Positions 1 to 6,008 of a stretch of DNA of 14,934 nt are shown here, one piece after another. Each line of letters starts with the position of its first letter. Position 1 is the first letter of the stretch. The stretch spans positions 1-14,934 of the forward strand of contig CAUDAE010000032.1 of the NCBI GenBank assembly GCA_958447445.1, read 5' to 3'. The notes under the pieces are model-generated. The model saw nothing but the letters and a program-made list of their open reading frames with translations, was not told where the DNA came from and searched no databases. Position numbers and translations under genes: made by a program. This DNA is from an uncultured Collinsella sp. Its GTDB lineage: Bacteria > Actinomycetota > Coriobacteriia > Coriobacteriales > Coriobacteriaceae.

Positions 1-52
1 GCGCCTTGCGAGCTACGCTGGAAAACGCTTGCGCGTTTCCTCAGCTCCGCGC
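1..52. repeat. Nested palindrome at the window edge
   Basis: The arms GAGCT (10-14) and AGCTC (43-47) enclose a second pair, GGAAAACGC (20-28) and GCGTTTCC (33-40), which pairs with one bulged A and a TTGC loop. GCGC occurs at both ends (1-4 and 49-52). The element may continue beyond position 1. It lies downstream of the tRNA-Phe terminator. It could be an intergenic palindromic repeat or the edge of another transcript's terminator, but there is no T-tract on either side within view. Its function is unknown. Confidence 0.45.
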
Positions 53-86
53 CCTCACGGGGTTCGATTCCATGTATGGTCCACAT

Positions 87-116
87 AAAAGAAAAGGACC
101 CCTTTGCAGAGGTCCT
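87..116 (-). terminator. Intrinsic terminator of tRNA-Phe
   Basis: Read on the minus strand, AGGACCTCT (116-108) pairs with AGGGGTCCT (103-95). This is a 9-bp stem with one G-U pair, closed by a GCAA tetraloop (107-104). A T-rich run, TTTTCTTTT (95-87), follows it. It begins 13 nt after the 3' end of the tRNA, which is ideal for ending that transcript. Confidence 0.88.
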
Positions 117-129
117 AGTCAATTCAAGG

Positions 130-202
<73 letters not shown>

Positions 203-213
203 ATTTGAGGTTT

Positions 214-228
214 GCCTTGTTTCAAGGC
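214..228 (-). other. Hairpin in the tRNA-Phe 5' leader
   Basis: GCCTTG (214-219) and CAAGGC (223-228) form a perfect 6-bp inverted repeat with a TTT loop. It lies between the promoter and the tRNA 5' end, close to the expected transcription start, so it may be a small leader hairpin in the precursor tRNA. It could also be chance. Confidence 0.4.
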
Positions 229-234
229 TTGATT

Positions 235-262
235 AGTATAACCAAGGACGCGCTCCGGTCAA
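235..262 (-). promoter_or_regulatory. Sigma-70-type promoter of tRNA-Phe
   Basis: On the minus strand a -35 box TTGACC (262-257) is followed by a 16-bp spacer and a -10 box TATACT (240-235). Both match the consensus at five of six positions. The expected start is about 25 nt upstream of the mature tRNA. Confidence 0.8.
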
Positions 263-337
263 CCGAGAATTTGAAAAAAGTTTTTGAGCACGGCGCCAGC
301 CACAAGGCCGACCCTATAGAACAGCACGTTAGAGACA

Positions 338-622
338 TCAACCCACCGCAAGAAGTTTTTCGCTCAAGGCTGCACGGGCAAACTCACTTGGCGTCATTCC
401 TTCAGCCGCCGCCCGACGACGAATCGCCTCCTTCATCCCTAGGGGAATCTTGACCGATAGCGTTGCCGTCCCTTCGCTTGAGAGCGGAGGCCGCCCGTGC
501 ACGATCCCCCCAACGGTATGCTCGCCGTCCGGAAACCCGCCATGCTCGTACGACTCGCACCACGCGTCAATCATTTCATCCGTTACAACCTGACCATTGG
601 CAGCCGTATACGCCTTGCTCAT
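338..622 (-). CDS. Antitoxin-like protein with C-terminal ribbon-helix-helix
   Basis: This 94-residue protein is probably the antitoxin of a two-gene module with the gene just upstream. Its C-terminal half looks like a ribbon-helix-helix DNA-binding domain: a strand at residues 52-60 (TATLSVKIP), a first helix at 62-75, and a second helix from 77 starting TPSEFARAAL. Proteins of this fold dimerise through the strand and bind palindromic operators. The N-terminal 50 residues would then contact the toxin. BrnA has the same order, with its DNA-binding domain at the C-terminus. The ATG at 622 overlaps the toxin stop by 1 nt and lies 6 nt after an AGGGG ribosome site. The in-frame ATG at 625 is only 3 nt from it and less likely. 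The fold is fairly clear; the antitoxin role is inferred. Confidence 0.75.
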   Translation of the reverse strand: MSKAYTAANGQVVTDEMIDAWCESYEHGGFPDGEHTVGGIVHGRPPLSSEGTATLSVKIPLGMKEAIRRRAAAEGMTPSEFARAALSEKLLAVG

Positions 623-888
623 CATCGACCCCTCTGCCGAGCTTGCTCGATCTCTTGCCAGAATTTCTTCTGAACCGGAGACAGGGCATGAATAATGAGC
701 CATCCACGAATTAGTTCGACTGCAACAAGTTCCACACTTCGACCATCTGGAAGCCATCCAATGGCAAGCCATCTCGGCGGCTCGTCCTCCGACTCGCGGC
801 GAATGCACTCAGTAACCGCGAACCAGGCACCAAGCACTTGCTTTTCCGTCAAGTGTTTTTTGGCGTTGGGATGGATCTCAACATCCAT
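622..888 (-). CDS. Small BrnT/RelE-like putative toxin
   Basis: This 88-residue soluble protein is encoded directly before, and translationally coupled to, a ribbon-helix-helix protein. The toxin-first order is that of brnTA and higBA modules. The N-terminus has the motif EIHPNAKKHLTEKQV. The middle (RWLAIGWLPDGRSVELVAVE) resembles the central strands of BrnT/RelE-superfamily toxins, where an Arg precedes the strand and a GR turn leads to the next. The end (IIHALSPVQKKFWQEI) occupies the place of the basic C-terminal segment that carries catalytic residues in BrnT. Family membership rests on pattern only. The start is the ATG at 888, placed 7 nt after a strong GGAGGAG (902-896); longer in-frame extensions run into the DUF192 gene. 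If it is a toxin, mRNA cleavage at the ribosome is the likely action, but this is inferred. Confidence 0.7.
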   Translation of the reverse strand: MDVEIHPNAKKHLTEKQVLGAWFAVTECIRRESEDEPPRWLAIGWLPDGRSVELVAVELIRGWLIIHALSPVQKKFWQEIEQARQRGR

Positions 889-913
889 GCATCTTCTCCT
901 CCATCTTACCCAA

Positions 914-943
914 TTTCGTATGACGAAAGTCCGCTGTCGCCAA
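914..943 (-). promoter_or_regulatory. Candidate promoter and operator of the toxin-antitoxin pair
   Basis: A perfect palindrome, TTTCGT-ATG-ACGAAA, spans 914-928. It overlaps a possible -10 box TACGAA (920-915 on the minus strand), which is 17 bp from a possible -35 box TTGGCG (943-938). Autorepression by a ribbon-helix-helix antitoxin binding such a palindrome is the usual arrangement. The promoter boxes are only moderate matches; the palindrome is plain in the sequence. Confidence 0.5.
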
Positions 944-946
944 TTC

Positions 947-1306
947 TTACGCCGGCACTTGTTGAAAGGCGGGAGGTGTAGCGAGGATTGAAGGGCGTTC
1001 CAGCACCGCCCAGGCACCGGGACAGGAACACATACGCCAAGGACGGACGTTTTCGTAGCGCGCGAGGACGTTGCCGTTACGGTCAATAAAGGCAACGTCG
1101 ATGGGATAGACCATAAAGCAGGTGTGGACCGAAGAGCAGCGCGGAAACGCCATGACGAGCGGCAACCCGTTGGCGGCAATCGGAGACCGTCCCAGCATGC
1201 CGCGCAGGCGCACGGCAAACGACTCCGCCACCACAAACTCGGCAGGCGTCCAACCCAGCCTGTTGAGCGCCCGCGCGTAGGCAATGTAAGATGAGGCCGC
1301 GGTCAC
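947..1306 (-). CDS. DUF192-family protein, last gene of the Tad operon
   Basis: This protein of about 119 residues matches the DUF192 pattern: RLRGMLGR near the start of the domain, a central VHTCFMVYPIDVAFID (usual form: hydrophobic-HT-F-M-x-x-PIDVxFhD), then a strand with NGNV and a final CSCPGAWAVLE, comparable to the AxxVLE end of the family. DUF192 proteins are small beta-rich proteins of unknown biochemical function, often exported. No clear signal peptide is seen here. The GTG at 1306 forms a 4-nt overlap (GTGA) with the stop of the upstream TadE-like gene, with a G-rich stretch (GGGGGTGG) before it. The open frame extends further upstream, but only as a shadow of the TadE-like gene. 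The coupling indicates expression with the pilus genes. An oddity is three extra Cys residues near the conserved core. Confidence 0.8.
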   Translation of the reverse strand: MTAASSYIAYARALNRLGWTPAEFVVAESFAVRLRGMLGRSPIAANGLPLVMAFPRCSSVHTCFMVYPIDVAFIDRNGNVLARYENVRPWRMCSCPGAWAVLERPSILATPPAFQQVPA

Positions 1307-1779
1307 ATAACCACCCCCGGACGCCACGGATCGACCGTCACTGCGCGCTCGTGCGACAACTTTGCCGGTGCCCCCAGCGAAACGCCGGCGATGCTGAGCG
1401 AGCTCGGCCACGGCTCGTAGCGCATGGTACAGGTATAGGTCCTAAACGTGCCGGAAAGCGAAAGCAGACCGCCATCCGATGTCGTCGCACCCTGCTCGCT
1501 CGACACCTCAATCTGCAAGTCATAGCCCTCCATGGCGGACTGGACCTCGGCCTGTACGCGTGCCGAAGCGTCAACAGCGCTGTCGTCGCCCTCCCCGCCC
1601 GGCGCCACGGCGTGCGCCAGCACGATATCGGGCACCACGCGATCGAAACGCGCAACGGCGCCGGCATAGACCATGACGTTGTACACGATAAGCGCCAGAA
1701 CCAGCAGGACGGGCGTGACCACGGCCATCTCGACCGTCGCCTGGGCGCGCTCCTCGCACAGGCGCGTGCGGATGCCCAT
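1303..1779 (-). CDS. TadE/TadF-like pseudopilin
   Basis: This 158-residue protein has the class III prepilin layout. A short basic, acidic-ended leader (MGIRTRLCEER) is followed by AQATVEMAVV and a single hydrophobic segment (about residues 16-40) that would anchor it in the membrane before cleavage. The rest is an extracellular domain with little distinctive sequence. TadE and TadF are minor pilin-like proteins processed by the Tad prepilin peptidase and needed for pilus assembly. The probable cleavage site is A-Q, which puts Glu at position +5. The ATG at 1779 overlaps the stop of the TadG-like gene by 1 nt (TAATG), so the two are coupled. It is the second TadE-type gene in the operon; TadE versus TadF cannot be decided by eye. 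Confidence 0.82.
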   Translation of the reverse strand: MGIRTRLCEERAQATVEMAVVTPVLLVLALIVYNVMVYAGAVARFDRVVPDIVLAHAVAPGGEGDDSAVDASARVQAEVQSAMEGYDLQIEVSSEQGATTSDGGLLSLSGTFRTYTCTMRYEPWPSSLSIAGVSLGAPAKLSHERAVTVDPWRPGVVM

Positions 1780-3932
1780 TACGACCCACCGCCCAAGGCA
1801 CCCGCCAGTGTGGCGACATCGACGGTAAGTGGGATGGAACCGCCGCCGGGCAGCGGAATCTCCGCAAGCGTGAACACCGTGCCGCTGATGGTGCGCTCGA
1901 CTTGATATTCCAGCGCCTCGCAAAGCGCCTTGGGATCGGTCACGCCCAACGGAATACTTCGTAGCTTGTCCTGCGCATTAGAAAGACCCGTGATGTCAGA
2001 CCCCGGGCTCTTGATGACGTTGGCGGTGTCGGTCAGCACCGGCTTTCGTAGGCGCAAGTCGCACGGCTCCAAGCCCAGCGCCGCCACGGACGCCGAAACG
2101 GTATCGCCAAGCCACGACGCAATGGAACCCAACGCACCGCTGCCCCCTCCCAGGTCATCGATCATCTCGTCCATGAGCTCGTCGGCGGAGCCTTGGATGT
2201 CTCCGTATCCCACAAGCAGCCGCCCCCAAACATCCATGACGCCGTCGAGCACGCCGGCAACGCCGCCCGAGCGTTCCTTCAATGTCGAGAAAAATCGCGA
2301 AAGCACGTTGTTTTGCGCCGTCGCGTCATCGGGCGCCAGCACCGCAGCAGAGATCGCGCCGCGATCGCCAAGCCTGACTGTCGTGTTAAACGAAGAGTTG
2401 AGCTCATCGGGGCTCGAGATGGCACCCGAAACCGCAAGGGCAACCACGCCATTGCGGCCGGGCGGGGCGATACGCGGACGCTCGCCCGAAAGCGCTTTAA
2501 TGGCCTCGTCAAACGCATTGCCCGCACGGTCAGCCTCGTCCTCGGTCTGGCGCATGAGCTCGAGCTCTTTGTTGCGGCATTCGACGTATTTCTTCAGGGC
2601 GTCTTTGAATCGATCAAAGTGGTACTCGAAGCCGTTTTCGATAGAAGTCGAAGGAGCCGCAACGGCGCCGAGCGACGAAACACCAAAATGGCATCTGTTG
2701 CATTTGTCCTGCCCGTCATAAGCAGCGACCGAGGCTAGCCCGCCTGGCGTCCCTTTCTTATAGTTGGGGCAGCTCGTTCCATAATGCAGATACGTTTTGC
2801 CATCGTTGGTACTAGTTGGCCACGCCGCATCGGTATAGAGTTCCGTCGCTCGCACCTCGTCAGTGTTGCGCGGCAACAACGGAATATAGGAAGTGGTCCG
2901 GTCTCCGTCTTCGGTTATATATGCGCGATTGACCTCTGCGCTCGCATAGGTATAGAACGCCTTGCGCGCCGCCGACTCCGCCTTCGTCTCGACGCTTGAG
3001 CCTTGAGGCGCCTCGTTTGCAAGGCGCAAGCGGTAATAGGCCTTCGCGCGATCGAGCGCCACTTGCGGCTCCCATGTGACGCTCGAGGCATAGTGCGGAT
3101 TCTCAATATCCGAAAGCTTTGCCAGACTCCCCGCGCGCTCCCACATACATGAGTACCTACCAACCGCGCTCTCATCCGACCCGCCACAGTCCGCAAGCCA
3201 GGCGCGCTCCTTTGCCTTCGCCGTCTCCTCCGAGGCCTTCCGCAGCTCCTCGGCCGCACGCTCTAAATCATCTGATGTGTCTTTAATGGTATCGGTCGAG
3301 ATCTCTGACCCTTTGAGCGCAGCGAAGTCCGACTCGGATGTCCTGGGCACGGCAAGCGCCGTATCGGTATAGGCCACACTATCGGTATCCTGCGCCGACA
3401 CCGCCTGCGTGGCACGCGCGGCAATCAGATACGGCAGAGCCGTCTCGATTTTCTGCAAGCCTTCCGATGCGCTTTTGGCAAACTTGTTGCGCGTTTTAAT
3501 GATCTCAATCCCGGTGTCGACCATATTGCCGGCAACTGGTTCGGCACCTGGGATGAGAATGGCAACCAGGCCCGTCCCGATTGTGGCAAACCCCGCTAGC
3601 CCCAGACTCAAGATGCTCGCATCAACCACCGTGGCAGCCGTGTGATAGGACGACACCACGTTGGCACCCGCCAGCGCGCCGCTATCGGCCGCCACCTGGG
3701 TATCCCCGGCACGCGACATGCTCCATATCGCCGCGGTCGACGAAAACAACAACGTGAGCACCACTAGGATGACCACGGCAGAAGAAAGCGTGGTATAGGC
3801 GCCGTCTTCGATAAACAGATCAACACCGGCGCGGCCCATAAAGCCGCCTCGCTTGCGATGGCAGCTCGGACGGCGCGTCAAAACGCATCTAGACCAGAAA
3901 CGCTTAATCCCATGCAGCAATCCACGAATCAT
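1779..3932 (-). CDS. Large TadG-like pilus-associated exoprotein
   Basis: This 717-residue protein sits at the TadG position of the operon. A basic N-terminus with two Cys is followed by EDGAYTTLSSAVV and a transmembrane segment (about 49-70). A second hydrophobic stretch lies at 106-129. A charged, probably coiled-coil segment spans about 215-245, and a long, mostly polar domain follows. The N-terminal segment resembles the pilin motif of its neighbours but lacks the conserved Glu. TadG proteins are membrane-anchored by one N-terminal helix and project outward, perhaps as a pilus anchor or tip. Cys residues at 249, 262, 388, 411, 414, 452, 624 and 671 would be extracytoplasmic, and CNRCH at 411-415 matches CXXCH. 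It is far larger than the neighbouring TadE-like proteins. The ATG at 3932 is preceded by GGAGG with 6-nt spacing and overlaps the upstream gene by 29 nt. TadG kinship is inferred from position and N-terminus. Confidence 0.8.
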   Translation of the reverse strand: MIRGLLHGIKRFWSRCVLTRRPSCHRKRGGFMGRAGVDLFIEDGAYTTLSSAVVILVVLTLLFSSTAAIWSMSRAGDTQVAADSGALAGANVVSSYHTAATVVDASILSLGLAGFATIGTGLVAILIPGAEPVAGNMVDTGIEIIKTRNKFAKSASEGLQKIETALPYLIAARATQAVSAQDTDSVAYTDTALAVPRTSESDFAALKGSEISTDTIKDTSDDLERAAEELRKASEETAKAKERAWLADCGGSDESAVGRYSCMWERAGSLAKLSDIENPHYASSVTWEPQVALDRAKAYYRLRLANEAPQGSSVETKAESAARKAFYTYASAEVNRAYITEDGDRTTSYIPLLPRNTDEVRATELYTDAAWPTSTNDGKTYLHYGTSCPNYKKGTPGGLASVAAYDGQDKCNRCHFGVSSLGAVAAPSTSIENGFEYHFDRFKDALKKYVECRNKELELMRQTEDEADRAGNAFDEAIKALSGERPRIAPPGRNGVVALAVSGAISSPDELNSSFNTTVRLGDRGAISAAVLAPDDATAQNNVLSRFFSTLKERSGGVAGVLDGVMDVWGRLLVGYGDIQGSADELMDEMIDDLGGGSGALGSIASWLGDTVSASVAALGLEPCDLRLRKPVLTDTANVIKSPGSDITGLSNAQDKLRSIPLGVTDPKALCEALEYQVERTISGTVFTLAEIPLPGGGSIPLTVDVATLAGALGGGS

Positions 3933-4440
3933 AATCTCCCTCCAGCCATTCGGGACGCGATTGATACGAGACATCGACCTTGAGCTCAACGTAGCCGCCC
4001 TCGGCGGTACCACCCATAGCCTGCGCAAACGCACCGATCACAGGCAACGGCTTGACCTCGCCGGAAACGGACACGGACGAGACGCCACCCGCACCGGCCC
4101 GGACAAGCTCGATATCCCACGACAACGGCCCGCCGGCATGAAAGATCGAAACGTTGGGCACTGCGGCAAGCCGGCGGCGGGTGAACTCCTTAAGATCGTC
4201 GTCCTCCGCCGTCGTCGTGGTCATGAGCCGCGCGGTCTCGGCAGCGGCAGACTCCATGACCGCGCGCGTATAGAGCAAACACACCGGTTGCAGTGCGAGA
4301 AGAATGAGCATCAGAAACGTCGGCAGCAAAAAAGCAGCCTCGACCGTAGACTGCGCCCGGTCCTCGCGCGCGATATCAATACAACGCGATGTCCTTAGCG
4401 CCCGCAGCGGCGTCGATAACCGACGTCGAGGCAACGCCAT
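3904..4440 (-). CDS. TadE-like pseudopilin (start uncertain)
   Basis: The core begins IAREDRAQSTVEAAFLLP and continues with a long hydrophobic helix, then an extracellular region that ends near EWLEGDYDSW. This is the TadE pattern: a pilin-like N-terminus with A-Q before the Glu, one membrane helix and a small outer domain. It lies between a small pilin-like gene and the TadG-like gene. The start is unclear. The only good in-frame ATG nearby is at 4440, which gives 178 residues with 28 before the AQ motif and a 65-nt overlap with the gene upstream. An ATT at 4380 overlaps that gene's stop by 1 nt, gives 158 residues and a leader like those of its neighbours, but ATT is a very rare start. The region from 3904 to about 4380 is certainly coding; the 60 nt beyond are not. 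Confidence 0.78.
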   Translation of the reverse strand: MALPRRRLSTPLRALRTSRCIDIAREDRAQSTVEAAFLLPTFLMLILLALQPVCLLYTRAVMESAAAETARLMTTTTAEDDDLKEFTRRRLAAVPNVSIFHAGGPLSWDIELVRAGAGGVSSVSVSGEVKPLPVIGAFAQAMGGTAEGGYVELKVDVSYQSRPEWLEGDYDSWIAAWD

Positions 4441-4594
4441 GGGATGCCGCCCGCTCAACCAGCGCCGCCAAGCGCCCATCGGTGCCAGCACGCCAAAGCC
4501 CCGCGATCGCCAGCACGATCGATAACAGCGCCACCGTGACGATGGCGTATTCCACAGTCGCTTGGGCAACCTCTTCACGCAGAACGCCATGCAT
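4376..4594 (-). CDS. Small pilin-like protein (Flp/TadE type)
   Basis: This 72-residue protein starts MHGVLREEVAQATVEYAIVT and continues with a hydrophobic segment to about residue 33, then a short polar, Ala-rich tail. The EYA after the AQ motif is closest to the Flp pilin upstream, and the length is near that of Flp (77 residues here). It may be a second pilin or a minor pseudopilin. The ATG at 4594 follows the preceding stop by a single base, with GAAGG about 9 nt upstream. The C-terminal tail is unlike that of the main Flp and has no match I recognise. Confidence 0.8.
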   Translation of the reverse strand: MHGVLREEVAQATVEYAIVTVALLSIVLAIAGLWRAGTDGRLAALVERAASHGVASTSVIDAAAGAKDIALY

Positions 4595-4595
4595 T

Positions 4596-5159
4596 TCACG
4601 ATCCCTTCTTTGAGCTTATTGTTTGCGGGACCAGACGCACGGCGCGCAGACGACACGAAGCATCGCCAGCATCCGCGGCAACCGTCACCATATCGACCCA
4701 GCCGCGCCCATCGCGCACGATGGCGCCCCATACGTTGCCCTTAATATCGAGATAGCCGCTCAGGGCGAGCTGGGCCGTTGGCACCTCGCGGTAGGCGCGT
4801 AACATATCCGCCGCTGCCTCGGTCATCGGTCGGTCCTCGGACCATGCAAGCCGGACCGCAATCGCGTTGTCCTCAGGCGAATCCGTCGCAGTGCCAGACC
4901 GCTTGCCAAGCGTCCGCAGAAAGGTTTGCGCCGTGACAGCGACATCCGAATCGTCCACATCTCGTATCTCATCTTTTTGAGACGCCACCGCCGAATCTGA
5001 GCCCGAATCGAAGGCGGCCCCAGGACGCTGCTGCCGCGCGGCGTTAAGCCCCCAAAGCACCGCCGCTATCGCCACGGTCAGGCAAGCAAACACCAGCAGC
5101 ACCCCGATGGGGCGCTCGCCCTCTACAGGCTGTTGATGCCCTCGCTGATAGCGTTCCAT
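4596..5159 (-). CDS. Single-pass membrane protein of unknown function in the Tad operon
   Basis: I do not recognise this 187-residue protein. It has a polar N-terminus of 17 residues, one hydrophobic helix at about 18-40 (VLLVFACLTVAIAAVLWG), an acidic linker rich in Asp and Ser (51-72), and then a compact domain of about 110 residues ending in a basic tail. Without a cleavable signal it is expected to be anchored with the C-terminal domain outside. It lies immediately after the main pilin and overlaps it by 37 nt. The ATG at 5159 has only a weak AAGG about 10 nt upstream; a GTG further in would remove most of the N-terminal polar region before the helix. Its place between flp and the minor pilins suggests a role in pilus assembly or anchoring. 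TadD-type TPR repeats are not visible. Confidence 0.75.
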   Translation of the reverse strand: MERYQRGHQQPVEGERPIGVLLVFACLTVAIAAVLWGLNAARQQRPGAAFDSGSDSAVASQKDEIRDVDDSDVAVTAQTFLRTLGKRSGTATDSPEDNAIAVRLAWSEDRPMTEAAADMLRAYREVPTAQLALSGYLDIKGNVWGAIVRDGRGWVDMVTVAADAGDASCRLRAVRLVPQTISSKKGS

Positions 5160-5356
5160 AGATCTTGGACCTTGCCTTTAAATGCAACGATGGCAATAAT
5201 CGCGATCACCACAAGCACGCCCACCAAAATGGCGTACTCGGTGGTACCCTGCGCGCTCTCCTCCCGCAACAGCTCCTTGGCATGCTGGCGAGCGCGGATC
5301 GCCCGGCAAAAAGCCCAGCTCCAGACCTTGCCAGCAACGTCAGTCATCGTGTTCAT
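5123..5356 (-). CDS. flp: Flp-family major pilin
   Basis: This 77-residue prepilin has a long basic leader (about 35 residues, including RAIRARQHAKELLREES), then AQGTTEYAILVGVLVVIAII, and a short C-terminus with FKGKVQDLWNAIS. The EY pair and hydrophobic helix are the hallmark of Flp pilins. These are cleaved by a dedicated prepilin peptidase and polymerised into the Tad pilus. If cleavage is between A and Q, Glu is at +5 as in other type IV pilins; the more usual Flp site after Gly would put it at +3. The ATG at 5356 is 10 nt after the tadC stop with GGGAGGA close before it, a strong ribosome site that suits an abundant product. No separate promoter or attenuating hairpin was seen between tadC and flp. 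Confidence 0.93.
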   Translation of the reverse strand: MNTMTDVAGKVWSWAFCRAIRARQHAKELLREESAQGTTEYAILVGVLVVIAIIAIVAFKGKVQDLWNAISEGINSL

Positions 5357-5366
5357 GTATTCCTCC

Positions 5367-6008
5367 CTACATCATCCCGCCTGCTCCCAACAGCGGGCCC
5401 AATATGGACAGAAGCAACGCCGGCAAGATGAGCGTGCCGGTGGGAATCAGCAGCTTGACGGGCGCACGCTCGATCTCGCGCTCGACCGCGGCGCGATGAG
5501 CCGCACGGATCTCGCGACTTTGAGCGGCCAGCGTCTCGGCAAGTGGGGCACCCAGAGCGAGCGCCTGCCCCACCGTGATGGCAAAGGTCTCGAGCGCTCG
5601 CACGTCCAGGTCGCGTGCGGCGGCCAACAACTCGTCCTCACGCGTGCCCACGCCCACCTGCCACGCCATGCAGGCCCGCTCAAGTCGAAGAGCCAGCACT
5701 GACCGGCGGTTGGCGCAGAAAATCTCAAGCGCCGCATCAAACGAAAGACCGGCCGAAAGACCCAAGCGCACAACATCGATCATCTCGGACACTTCGCCGA
5801 GCGATACTCGCGCCGGGCCGCCCGCTCCAACCGCGCCCTTCATTCGCGCGGCCAGAGCATCGACCACCGAGCGACCCGCGGCAGCGACCAGCACCGCCTC
5901 GCGCTTGCAGGCCCCTGCGATCTTGCGTGCATCCGCCCGATCCAAACCCGTCGCGACAAATACACTCAGAGCGCACAGGCAAGCCGCAACTGCAACCGGG
6001 GCGCTCAT
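5367..6008 (-). CDS. tadC: TadC, inner-membrane platform protein (T2SSF)
   Basis: This 213-residue protein has a type II secretion F domain. A first hydrophobic segment lies at about 4-20. The GEVSEMIDVVRLGLSAGLSF region (about 70-90) opens the cytoplasmic helical part, followed by LGAPLAETL near 142-150. A C-terminal membrane segment (about 186-210) ends LLGAGGMM. TadB and TadC together form the membrane platform on which the TadA ATPase acts. The ATG at 6008 overlaps the tadB stop by 4 nt (ATGA), so translation is coupled. The frame extends upstream only as a shadow of tadB. The protein is shorter than many TadC homologues because the N-terminal part is reduced. Confidence 0.9.
   Translation of the reverse strand: MSAPVAVAACLCALSVFVATGLDRADARKIAGACKREAVLVAAAGRSVVDALAARMKGAVGAGGPARVSLGEVSEMIDVVRLGLSAGLSFDAALEIFCANRRSVLALRLERACMAWQVGVGTREDELLAAARDLDVRALETFAITVGQALALGAPLAETLAAQSREIRAAHRAAVEREIERAPVKLLIPTGTLILPALLLSILGPLLGAGGMM

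Noticed and set aside
20..83. A second tRNA on the plus strand ending in CCA at 81-83
   Set aside because: The T-stem has a mismatch, the spacing to CCA is wrong and no 5' acceptor strand pairs with it.
1..86. A minus-strand open frame from an ATG at 86 to the window edge
   Set aside because: It starts within the T-run of the tRNA terminator, has no ribosome site and runs through a palindrome; there are too few codons to support it.
2689..2703. CXXCH in the TadG-like protein as a c-type haem site
   Set aside because: There is a single motif, no cytochrome-like surroundings, and no haem-attachment genes nearby; disulfide or metal binding, or chance, is more likely.
1930..2721. A 263-codon plus-strand reading frame
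   Set aside because: It lies wholly antisense to the TadG-like gene, has low-complexity Ser/Pro/Arg-rich sequence and no ribosome site; long opposite-strand frames are common in GC-rich genes.
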